A stretch of DNA of 64,000 nt from Tatumella terrea (GTDB taxonomy: Bacteria > Pseudomonadota > Gammaproteobacteria > Enterobacterales > Enterobacteriaceae), in NCBI RefSeq assembly GCF_039523755.1, contig NZ_BAAAFX010000018.1:248001-312000 (forward strand), in the 5' to 3' direction. The translations under genes were made by a program, and so were the position numbers. Positions 56,610 to 64,000 of the stretch are shown piece by piece; position 1 is the first letter of the stretch; each line of letters begins with the position of its first letter. Under the pieces are notes generated by a model, which was not told the DNA's origin, did no database searches, and was given only the letters and a program-made list of their open reading frames with translations.

Positions 56610-57085
56610 GATCTGAGGGTGGTTCTGCCACGAGGATGACCGTCGGGTTCACTTATCCCCCGGCCCGAAGGCCGCGATTGCTGGTATAACTTCGTCCGCC
56701 CGATCACTGGCGCAACCCTGGTATCGTCTGCCTGAGAGTCGTTTTACCACGAGGATGACCGTCGGGTTCACTTATCCCCCGGCCCGAAGGCCGCGATTGC
56801 TGGTATAGCTTTGTCCGCCCGGTCACTGGCGCAACCCTGGTATCGTCTGCCTGAGAGTCGTTTTGCCACGAGGATGACCGTCGGGTTCACTTATCCCCCG
56901 ATCCGAAGGTCCCGGCTGCTGGTATAGCTTCGTCCGCCCGGTCACTGGCAAAACCCAAGTATAGTCTGCCTGAGAGTCGCTTTGCCATGAGTATAACTAG
57001 CAGGTTCACTTATCCCCCGGCCCGAAGGCCGCGATTGCTGGTATAACTTCGTCCGCCCGGTCACTGGCACAATCCTGGTATTCAC
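56610..57085. repeat. Four tandem 119-bp repeats
   Basis: The marker CGAGGATGAC recurs at 56631, 56750 and 56869 (period 119), with a diverged copy at about 56988. Each unit contains TTATCCCCCGGCCCGAAGG with a GGCC-CGAA-GGCC hairpin, and GTCACTGGC. The first three units are nearly identical; the fourth is less so. There is no obvious gene across the array. Confidence 0.92.
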
Positions 57086-57216
57086 TGCTTAAAATGCCCC
57101 GCGATACAGGCTGAGTTATTCTTTGATTTACGAAAGTAACGGCAGGAAACGGGGATTGATGATGCCCCGGGGCAGTTGCGTACGGCCTTACCCGCTATCG
57201 GTTTAAGCAATGCCCA

Positions 57217-57252
57217 TAAAAAAAGCCCTGTCAGGAAACCTGACAGGGCTTG
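57217..57252 (-). terminator. Intrinsic terminator of plaP
   Basis: On the minus strand AAGCCCTGTCAGG, loop TTT, CCTGACAGGGCTT and seven Ts. The stem is also usable on the plus strand, though with a poor T tract. Confidence 0.9.
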
Positions 57253-57276
57253 ATCAGTGACGCGTGCAGCGGAGGA

Positions 57277-58638
57277 TTATAACCCTTCTTCGCTGTACTG
57301 AGGCACCGGCTTACGGAAGGCCCGGGTCACAAACGCCAGGTAGATAATACCGATAGCCGCCCAGATCAGACCGAGGATCATCGAGCTTTCTTCCAGGTTC
57401 AGCCACAGCGCTCCGACCGTCAGTGCCCCCAGAACCGGCAGCACCAGATACTGGAAGTGGTCGTTCAGTGTCTTGTTACGTTTCTCACGGATCCAGAACT
57501 GTGAAATCACAGACAGGTTAACGAAAGTAAACGCCACCAGAGCACCAAAGTTAATCAGCGCAGTCGCGGTGACCAGGTCAAAATTGATCGCCAGTAATGC
57601 AATGGCACCGACCAGCAGCACGTTATAGGTCGGGGTAGACCATTTGTGTGAGATATGACCAAAGAAACGGTTCGGGAACACACCGTCACGTCCCATCACA
57701 TACATCAGACGTGAAACCCCGGCATGGGCTGCCATTCCTGAGGCCAGTACGGTCACACAGGAGAAGATCAGGATACCGAACTGGAACGTTCTGCCCGCAA
57801 CATACAGCATGATTTCAGGCTGTGAGGAATCCGGGTCTTTAAAACGAGAGATGTCCGGGAAGTACAGTTGCAGGAAGTAAGACACCGCAACAAACAGTAC
57901 ACCACCGATCAGTGCCGTCATGAAAATCGCACGCGGGATGGTACGTTCTGCATCTTTCGTCTCTTCAGACAATGAGCTCAGACCATCAAAGCCCAGGAAG
58001 GAGAAGCAGAGTATCGTCGCCCCGGTGATCATCGGTACCACATGTGCATCCGAAGACCAGAACGGTTTGGTGCTGGTTAAGGTTCCTGCGCCAATACCGT
58101 GGCTGACGCCGTAGATAATCAGTCCGACAATCGCGACCATCACCGCAATCTGCAGCACAACGATAATACTGTTGAAGTTGGCAACCGTTTTAATCCCTTT
58201 CAGGTTAGTCACGGTCATAAATACCACCAGCAGTACCACGAAGATCCATGAAGGGATGCCCGGCAGCAGGGATTCAAAATAACTTTTTGCCAGCAGAATG
58301 TTAATCATTGGCATAAACAGGTAGTCCAGCAGCGAGGACCAGCCGACCATAAATCCGACATGCGGACTGATGGATTTTTGTGCATAAGTGTACGCAGAAC
58401 CGGCCGACGGGAAACGACGAACCAGTTTACCGTAACTCAGTGCAGTAAACAGAATTGCGATAGTCGCAAAGATATACGCGGTCGCAACGTGACCACTGGT
58501 CAGTCCCGACACGATACCAAAGGTATCAAACAGGGTCATCGGCTGCATATACGCCAGACCGATCATGATCACAGGAAGTAGCGTTAATGTTTTTTTCAGG
58601 TTAGCGCGCTTAGGTGCAGCAGAGGGATTAGTTTGCAT
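57277..58638 (-). CDS. plaP: Putrescine importer PlaP
   Basis: This 453-residue APC-superfamily permease has twelve hydrophobic segments and closely follows E. coli PlaP (YeeF): GLAYMQPMTLFDTFGIVSGL near residue 27, PSAGSAYTYAQKSISP near 77 and WSSLLDYLFMPMINILLAK near 100. It imports putrescine using ion motive force, and in E. coli this supports surface motility. It lies between sbcB and yeeZ as in E. coli. Confidence 0.9.
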   Translation of the reverse strand: MQTNPSAAPKRANLKKTLTLLPVIMIGLAYMQPMTLFDTFGIVSGLTSGHVATAYIFATIAILFTALSYGKLVRRFPSAGSAYTYAQKSISPHVGFMVGWSSLLDYLFMPMINILLAKSYFESLLPGIPSWIFVVLLVVFMTVTNLKGIKTVANFNSIIVVLQIAVMVAIVGLIIYGVSHGIGAGTLTSTKPFWSSDAHVVPMITGATILCFSFLGFDGLSSLSEETKDAERTIPRAIFMTALIGGVLFVAVSYFLQLYFPDISRFKDPDSSQPEIMLYVAGRTFQFGILIFSCVTVLASGMAAHAGVSRLMYVMGRDGVFPNRFFGHISHKWSTPTYNVLLVGAIALLAINFDLVTATALINFGALVAFTFVNLSVISQFWIREKRNKTLNDHFQYLVLPVLGALTVGALWLNLEESSMILGLIWAAIGIIYLAFVTRAFRKPVPQYSEEGL

Positions 58639-58798
58639 GATTCATGTCCCCTACAGTAACAATCGTGCGTGATTGTGCCACAGGGATATTCCGCAGAACG
58701 CAGAAAGGTGAGTATGAAGTTATCATCGTGCGCGTCGCGCCGTAGTCGTCGCGAAAGCGTGCACCAGACATCGCTGGTGAAGTGGTGAAAAGCCCCAT
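58628..58798 (-). CDS. Possible upstream ORF of plaP
   Basis: A 56-codon frame starting MGLFTTSPAMSG with GAGGA seven to eight bases upstream ends 11 bp inside plaP. The leader position is suggestive, because E. coli has a small gene (yoeI) next to plaP, but this peptide is not hydrophobic. It may be a regulatory ORF or chance. Confidence 0.35.
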   Translation of the reverse strand: MGLFTTSPAMSGARFRDDYGATRTMITSYSPFCVLRNIPVAQSRTIVTVGDMNHAN

Positions 58799-59023
58799 CA
58801 AAATTTCCTCTAACTCACGCCATAGCGTGTATCTAATGTATATCTCTCCGGAAAACGTCCGGCCTCGTAGGTTTGTTTTATAACTAAATATGCAAAAAAA
58901 ATAACCGACGCCGGAAAAAGGCATCGGTTATTCTCAAATTTGCAGGCGCGCATTCTGCCTAAAAATACCCGCTAACACAAGAGATTATCACCGTTATCCG
59001 GGCAATTATGGCAAATCTTCGGC

Positions 59024-59860
59024 TTACCCCTGAGTAAATGGCATGTCGTAAGGGTCCGGCCATTGATAGCGGAAACCTCGTTCGCGGCAGATCCGCTGCC
59101 CGTTGACCGCTTTTCCTGCGTCGGTGGCCGGTTCGCCGTCAAAGACCGGCGGGGTCCAGCCGGCGTGGGCCGCAAGTCGGGTGTAATATTCTTCCCGGAA
59201 TGGATGGCCCTCAGCACAGAGATTATAGACGGTTCCCTGCGCAGGATGTTCGAGCAGCAGCACAATCGCGGAAATAACATCCTCCAGGTGAACCAGGTTG
59301 ACCCCCTGGTTGCCATGACTCAGCCCGGTTTTCCCTGCCAGAAAGCGTCCCGGATGTCTCCCCGGCCCCACCAGCCCCGCGAGACGCAGTATATCCACCG
59401 TCGTCCCGGGTAAATCATGGAGCCATTGTTCCAGCCGCACCAGAGATTCACCGGCCGGGGTCACCGGATGCACAGGGCTGTCTTCGGAAGCCTCACCCTG
59501 CAGATTACCGTAGACCGAGGTAGAACTGGTGAAAATAATATGCCGGACCTGGCGGGCCAGGGCCATATCAACAATATTCTGCACCGCCTGAAGATATTGC
59601 TCACTGGTATCGACCGTCCGCCGCGCCGGTAACGTCACCACCAGGGCATCCACATCCAGCAGTTCGGCTAAATCATCAGGGTCACACTTCGGCTCCGGGT
59701 CCAGCGTCAGCAGACTGGCCGGAATGCCGCTTGCCTGTGCCGCCTGCACGCCATCTGCAGTCGTCTTACTGCCCGTCACCTGCCAGCCACGTCCGATCAG
59801 CGTCCGGGCCAGAGGCATCCCCAGCCAGCCCAGGCCGACAATTGCTACTTTTTTCGTCAT
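59024..59860 (-). CDS. yeeZ: NAD-binding SDR-type protein YeeZ
   Basis: The 278-residue protein has a Rossmann start (VAIVGLGWLGMPLARTL), a central IIFTSSTSVYGN (serine and tyrosine of extended SDR proteins) and GRFLAGKTGLSHGNQGVNLVHLEDV near 180. It is close to E. coli YeeZ (274 residues). ATG 59860 (MTKK) is preferred over the 12-residue longer frame. Its substrate is unknown. Confidence 0.88.
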   Translation of the reverse strand: MTKKVAIVGLGWLGMPLARTLIGRGWQVTGSKTTADGVQAAQASGIPASLLTLDPEPKCDPDDLAELLDVDALVVTLPARRTVDTSEQYLQAVQNIVDMALARQVRHIIFTSSTSVYGNLQGEASEDSPVHPVTPAGESLVRLEQWLHDLPGTTVDILRLAGLVGPGRHPGRFLAGKTGLSHGNQGVNLVHLEDVISAIVLLLEHPAQGTVYNLCAEGHPFREEYYTRLAAHAGWTPPVFDGEPATDAGKAVNGQRICRERGFRYQWPDPYDMPFTQG

Positions 59861-59983
59861 AAGTCTGCCTTTATATTGTCCTGTCCGATACCGCAAGAAT
59901 CAGCGGTGATCTTATGCCTGTGACCGTTTTCAGGCCAGTATAAATTTATTAAGAAATTTATGATTGTCAGGCCGAAAAAAGGG

Positions 59984-60012
59984 TTGCCAGTCGCCGCTAT
60001 TTTGGTTAGGTT
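59984..60012 (+). promoter_or_regulatory. his operon promoter
   Basis: TTGCCA at 59984-59989 and TAGGTT at 60007-60012 with 17 bp between. TAGGTT is also the E. coli hisL promoter -10 box. Confidence 0.78.
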
Positions 60013-60052
60013 AATTGGCAGACAATCAAATCAATATACGTCGGAATATTTT

Positions 60053-60100
60053 ATGAACAGCGTCCAGATTAACCACCATCATCACCATCACCCTGACTAG
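60053..60100 (+). CDS. hisL: his operon leader peptide
   Basis: A 15-residue peptide MNSVQINHHHHHHPD with six consecutive histidines (E. coli has seven). Ribosome stalling at these codons when charged His-tRNA is low would prevent formation of the attenuator hairpin downstream. Confidence 0.93.
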   Translation: MNSVQINHHHHHHPD

Positions 60101-60163
60101 TCTTTCAGGCGATGTGTGCTGGGAGACGAAAAGATCTTCCAGTGGTTTGGACGCATAAAAAAA

Positions 60164-60192
60164 CCCCGGAAGATTTCTTCCGGGGTTTTTTT
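60164..60192 (+). terminator. his attenuator terminator
   Basis: CCCCGGAAG, loop ATTT, CTTCCGGGG and seven Ts, 63 bp before hisG. Confidence 0.93.
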
Positions 60193-60254
60193 ATGGACAA
60201 AAGTTTCAGAATAATAAATTCCGTACAGGAAAAAATAAGCAGAGGACAGGACAG

Positions 60255-61154
60255 ATGTTAGATAACAAACGTATCCGTATCGCAATGCAGAAATCAGGCC
60301 GTCTGAGTGATGACTCCAGAGAACTGCTTAGCCGTTGCGGCATTAAAATTAATCTTCAACAGCAGCGCCTGATTGCCTTCGCTGAAAATATGCCTATCGA
60401 TATTCTGCGGGTACGCGATGACGATATTCCGGGCCTGGTAATGGACGGTGTCGTTGATTTAGGGATTATCGGCGAAAACGTGCTGGAAGAAGAGTTACTG
60501 ACCCGCCAGGCTCAGGGCGAAAATGCCGGTTACACCACTCTGCGTCGTCTTGATTTCGGGGGCTGCCGCTTATCACTGGCGATGCCGGCCGATGCCGGAT
60601 ACACCGGCCCGGAATGTCTGGACAATAAACGCATCGCCACCTCCTATCCGCACCTGCTGAAACGCTACTTCGATAGCAAAAACCTCTCTTTTAAACCCTG
60701 TATGCTGAATGGCTCGGTCGAAGTCGCTCCCCGTGCCGGTCTGGCGGATGCTATCTGTGACCTGGTGTCTACCGGAGCGACCCTGGAAGCCAATGGCCTG
60801 CGCGAAGTGGATGTGATTTATCGCTCCAAAGCGGTGCTGATCCAGCGTGAAGGCGAAATGCCGGAAGAAAAACAGTATCTGATCGATAAACTGCTGACCC
60901 GTATCCAGGGCGTCATTAAGGCCCGCGAGTCCAAGTACATTATGCTGCATGCACCGTCTGAGCGTCTGGAAGAAGTGATTGCCCTGATGCCTGGCGCAGA
61001 GCGTCCGACTGTACTGCCACTGGCAGGCGATCAGGCGCGGGTGGCCATGCATATGGTCAGCAGCGAGACCCTGTTCTGGGAAACGATGGAAAAACTGAAA
61101 TCTCTGGGAGCCAGTTCCATCCTTGTTCTGCCGATCGAAAAAATGATGGAGTAA
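60255..61154 (+). CDS. hisG: ATP phosphoribosyltransferase
   Basis: This 299-residue enzyme makes the first intermediate of histidine synthesis, joining PRPP to ATP. It is the long, hexameric form with a C-terminal histidine-binding regulatory domain (from about residue 225). Markers are IRIAMQKSGRLSDDSRELL at the start, DLGIIGENVLEE near 67 and LVSTGATLEANGL near 172 (phosphate-binding loop). It follows the leader and attenuator. Confidence 0.97.
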   Translation: MLDNKRIRIAMQKSGRLSDDSRELLSRCGIKINLQQQRLIAFAENMPIDILRVRDDDIPGLVMDGVVDLGIIGENVLEEELLTRQAQGENAGYTTLRRLDFGGCRLSLAMPADAGYTGPECLDNKRIATSYPHLLKRYFDSKNLSFKPCMLNGSVEVAPRAGLADAICDLVSTGATLEANGLREVDVIYRSKAVLIQREGEMPEEKQYLIDKLLTRIQGVIKARESKYIMLHAPSERLEEVIALMPGAERPTVLPLAGDQARVAMHMVSSETLFWETMEKLKSLGASSILVLPIEKMME

Positions 61155-61157
61155 GAG

Positions 61158-62465
61158 ATGAGCCGCTTCGACACTATTATTCGCTGGAATGAGTGTTCTG
61201 CCGACGAGCAACAGGCTTTACTGAAACGTCCTGCACTGGCTTCTTCAGACACCATCAGCCAGACCGTACAGCATGTTCTCGACCAGGTGTTTACCCGCGG
61301 GGATGAGGCGTTACGCCAGTTCAGCGCGCAGTTTGATAAGGTGAGCCCCGAAACGATTGCCGTCAGTGCAGCCGACATCGATGCCGCGGTAGCCCGGGTC
61401 AGTGGATCCCTGAAATCGGCGATGCAGACGGCAGTCGCTAATATCGACGCATTTCATCAGGCGCAGGTGTTTCCGGGCGTGGATATCGAAACCCGGCCTG
61501 GCGTCCGTTGCCAGCAGGTTACCCGCCCTATCCGCTCGGTCGGTCTTTATATTCCGGGCGGCTCAGCGCCACTGTTTTCTACCGTCCTGATGCTGGCGAC
61601 GCCGGCACGGATTGCCGGATGTGAAAAAGTCGTGCTCTGTTCACCGCCACCGATTGCCGACGAGATCCTGTACGCAGCGCGTCTGTGCGGTGTGACCGAA
61701 GTCTTTCAGGTCGGTGGTGCACAGGCCATCGGCGCGATGGCCTTCGGGACCGATAGCGTACCAAAAGTTGATAAAATTTTCGGGCCGGGTAACGCCTGGG
61801 TGACCGAAGCCAAACGTCAGGTCAGTCAGCGGCTGGAGGGTGCGGCCATCGATATGCCGGCCGGGCCGTCAGAAGTGCTGGTCATTGCCGATGAACAGGC
61901 AACCCCTGCCTTTGTTGCCTCTGACCTGCTGTCTCAGGCAGAGCACGGTCCGGACTCACAGGTGGTTCTGCTGACGCCGTCAGCGACACTGGCGCAGCAG
62001 GTGGCTGACGAAATAACTGCCCAGCTGACCCTGTTGCCTCGTGCAGAGACCGCACGGCAGGCTCTGGAAAGCAGCCGGCTGATCGTGGCCGATGACCTGG
62101 CACAATGCATCACTATTTCTAATCAGTATGGCCCTGAGCATCTGATCATTCAGACCCGTGATGCCCGCCAATGGGTTGAGCAGATTACCAGTGCCGGCTC
62201 GGTGTTCCTGGGCGACTGGTCCCCGGAATCTGCCGGGGACTATGCCTCCGGGACCAACCATGTCTTACCCACTTACGGGTATACCGCCACCTATTCGAGT
62301 CTCGGGCTGGCCGATTTTCAGAAACGAATGACTATACAGGAACTGTCTCCGGCAGGATTTTTATCCCTGGCTCCGGCGATTGAAGAACTGGCAGCGGCTG
62401 AGCGGCTCGATGCGCACAAAAATGCCGTGACATTACGGGTGAAAGCGCTGGAGGATAATGTATGA
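61158..62465 (+). CDS. hisD: Histidinol dehydrogenase
   Basis: The 435-residue enzyme carries out the last two steps of histidine synthesis using two NAD. It shows VGLYIPGGSAPLFSTVLM near residue 130, VGGAQAIGAMAFGT near 188, GPGNAWVTEAKRQVS near 208 and QAEHGPDSQV near 258 with zinc and catalytic residues. It overlaps hisC by four bases. Confidence 0.97.
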   Translation: MSRFDTIIRWNECSADEQQALLKRPALASSDTISQTVQHVLDQVFTRGDEALRQFSAQFDKVSPETIAVSAADIDAAVARVSGSLKSAMQTAVANIDAFHQAQVFPGVDIETRPGVRCQQVTRPIRSVGLYIPGGSAPLFSTVLMLATPARIAGCEKVVLCSPPPIADEILYAARLCGVTEVFQVGGAQAIGAMAFGTDSVPKVDKIFGPGNAWVTEAKRQVSQRLEGAAIDMPAGPSEVLVIADEQATPAFVASDLLSQAEHGPDSQVVLLTPSATLAQQVADEITAQLTLLPRAETARQALESSRLIVADDLAQCITISNQYGPEHLIIQTRDARQWVEQITSAGSVFLGDWSPESAGDYASGTNHVLPTYGYTATYSSLGLADFQKRMTIQELSPAGFLSLAPAIEELAAAERLDAHKNAVTLRVKALEDNV

Positions 62466-63541
62466 CAGGTTCTATCGGGCAACTCGCCCGCAAAAATGTG
62501 CGGGAGCTAACGCCTTACCAGTCCGCAAGACGCCTGGGCGGCAACGGGGATGTATGGCTGAATGCGAATGAATATCCGCTGGCTGTCCCCTTTAATTTTA
62601 CCCAGCAGACCCTGAACCGCTATCCGGAATGTCAGCCGGCCCGGGTGATTGAGCGATATGCCGCTTACTGCGGACTGAATAAAGACCAGGTGCTGGTCAG
62701 CCGCGGGGCCGACGAGGGTATCGAACTCCTGATGCGCGCCTTCTGCGAACCGGGTCAGGATAAAGTGATGTTCTGTCCGCCGACCTACGGTATGTATAGC
62801 GTCAGTGCGGAAACTCTGGCCATTGAAACACTGACCGTCCGCTCCCTCGATGACTGGCAACTCAATCTGCCTGCCATCCTGTCTCAACTGGACGGGGTAA
62901 AACTGATTTATCTGTGCAGCCCGAATAACCCGACCGGCAACCTGGTCAACCCGGACGATATCCGTCAGCTTCTGACGGCCACGGCAGGAAAGGCCCTGGT
63001 GATCGCCGATGAAGCCTATATCGATTTCTGCCCTGAGGCGTCGCTGGTCAGCTGGCTGGATGAATTCCCGAACCTGGTGATTTTGCGCACACTGTCGAAA
63101 GCATTTGCGCTGGCAGGCCTGCGTTGCGGTTTCACTCTGGCAAACCGGGAAGTGATCGAACTGCTGCTAAAAGTCATTGCCCCCTATCCGCTCTCTACGC
63201 CGGTGGCTGAGATTGCCGCCAGTGCTCTGAGCGAGCAGGGACTGGCTGAAATGCGTCGGCATGTAACGGAACTTAACAGCACCCGCGAATGGTTGTTGCA
63301 GCAGTTACAGGCCTCCCCGCTGACAGAGCAGGTGTATCCAAGCCATGCCAACTATCTGCTGGCTAAATTTACCGACTCCCCGCGCATCTTCCGTGCACTG
63401 TGGGACCAGGGGATCATTTTACGTGATCAGAATAAAAACCCCGGCCTGGCGGGATGTTTACGAATTTCAATCGGTACCCGTCAGGAATGTGAGACCCTGA
63501 TCACTGCCCTGAATAACCTGACTTTGGCGGAGCAAGCATGA
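62462..63541 (+). CDS. hisC: Histidinol-phosphate aminotransferase
   Basis: This 359-residue PLP enzyme has LVSRGADEGIELLMRAF near residue 77, SPNNPTGNLV near 154, IADEAYIDFCPEASL near 181 and LRTLSKAFALAGLRCG near 209 with the PLP lysine. It transaminates imidazole-acetol phosphate. It overlaps hisD and hisB by four bases each, indicating coupling. Confidence 0.97.
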   Translation: MTGSIGQLARKNVRELTPYQSARRLGGNGDVWLNANEYPLAVPFNFTQQTLNRYPECQPARVIERYAAYCGLNKDQVLVSRGADEGIELLMRAFCEPGQDKVMFCPPTYGMYSVSAETLAIETLTVRSLDDWQLNLPAILSQLDGVKLIYLCSPNNPTGNLVNPDDIRQLLTATAGKALVIADEAYIDFCPEASLVSWLDEFPNLVILRTLSKAFALAGLRCGFTLANREVIELLLKVIAPYPLSTPVAEIAASALSEQGLAEMRRHVTELNSTREWLLQQLQASPLTEQVYPSHANYLLAKFTDSPRIFRALWDQGIILRDQNKNPGLAGCLRISIGTRQECETLITALNNLTLAEQA

Positions 63542-64000
63542 GCCAGAAAACCCTTTTTATCGACCGTGACGGCACCCTGATTTCTGAACCCCCTGAAGAC
63601 TTTCAGGTCGATCGTATGGATAAACTGGCCTTCGAGCCAGGCGTCGTCCCGGCGCTGCTGCGCCTGCAGGCTGCCGGTTACCGGCTGGTGATGATCACCA
63701 ATCAGGACGGTCTGGGTACAGAGAGTTTTCCGCAAGCGGATTTCGACGGCCCCCACAACCTGATGATGCAGATCTTTACCTCGCAGGGGATCGCCTTTGA
63801 TGAGGTACTGATCTGCCCGCACAAACCGGAAGACCACTGTGACTGCCGTAAACCGGCGACAAAACTGGTTGCACCATGGCTGCAGGCCGGTGTGCTGGAT
63901 AAAGAGCACAGCTATGTCATCGGCGACCGCCAGACCGATATTACGCTTGCCGAAAATATGGGCATCAAAGGCATTCGTTACGCTGAAGAAGAGAATTTCT
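63538..64000 (+). CDS. hisB: HisB N-terminal phosphatase part, partial
   Basis: The visible 154 residues are the HAD-type histidinol-phosphatase domain of the bifunctional HisB: LFIDRDGTLI near residue 6, MITNQDGLGT near 54, CPHKPEDHCDCRKP (zinc-binding Cys/His) near 93 and YVIGDRQTDI near 124. The dehydratase domain lies beyond the right edge. Confidence 0.95.
   Translation, partial: MSQKTLFIDRDGTLISEPPEDFQVDRMDKLAFEPGVVPALLRLQAAGYRLVMITNQDGLGTESFPQADFDGPHNLMMQIFTSQGIAFDEVLICPHKPEDHCDCRKPATKLVAPWLQAGVLDKEHSYVIGDRQTDITLAENMGIKGIRYAEEENF

Noticed and set aside
56610..57085. Sib/Ldr-type small toxin repeats
   Set aside because: Each unit encodes at best a short non-hydrophobic peptide (MTVGFTYPP...) with GAGG directly touching the ATG, unlike the hydrophobic Ibs or Ldr toxins.

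Overview
The window is chromosomal DNA of an enterobacterium (Enterobacterales; gene content and style fit Erwiniaceae such as Erwinia, Pantoea or Tatumella, but the genus is inference). The flanks follow the Escherichia order yeeX-yeeA-dacD-(insert)-sbcB-plaP-yeeZ-hisLGDCB, interrupted by a prophage of about 44 kb. Left of it lie fetAB (metal exporter), a ketopantoate-reductase-like gene, VOC, GST and ComB-like genes, yeeX, yeeA, dacD, a 43-unit octanucleotide tandem repeat and maa.

The prophage (11187-55180) is a lambdoid siphovirus inserted in the 5' end of sbcB (exonuclease I). A 29-bp identical core is present at both ends. The left end keeps an orphan sbcB start, and the right end gives sbcB a different first ten codons or so and a different upstream region. 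Between maa and attL are remnants of two older relatives of the same phage (xis/int and int/tail-chaperone fragments) around a TumE-TumA-like toxin-antitoxin pair, so sbcB is a repeatedly used site.

Prophage layout. Minus-strand late region (11.3-37.4 kb): lysogenic-conversion and tail end genes (UmuD'-like protein, acyltransferase on the plus strand, tailspike), tail, head, terminase, spanins, GH19 endolysin, holin and an Ogr-like zinc finger. It lies downstream of a Q antiterminator, a predicted late promoter and three tandem terminators. Three low-GC cargo genes (morons), each with its own terminator, sit inside the late operon. Minus-strand early right arm (37.9-43.9 kb): cro, cII, a ParB-like gene, O with an iteron origin inside it, P, nin-type genes, Q. 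The immunity region holds OR, leaderless cI and, in the position of lambda rexAB, a two-gene module (Panacea/SocA-domain protein plus a two-TM protein) with its own promoter and palindromes. Plus-strand left arm (46.3-53.8 kb): OL/PL, nutL, N, many small overlapping early genes, a RecE-like nuclease with an unrecognised partner, a small methyltransferase, a TraR-like protein and xis; int is convergent.

The right flank has sbcB, four 119-bp tandem repeats, plaP, yeeZ and the start of the histidine operon with its leader peptide and attenuator. The most interesting items are the PanA-membrane-protein pair in the rex position, the sbcB 5'-end replacement with nested relics, the moron-terminator pattern, the octanucleotide array upstream of maa, and the nuclease-partner gene. 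All homology statements are from reading the sequences by eye; no database search was run.
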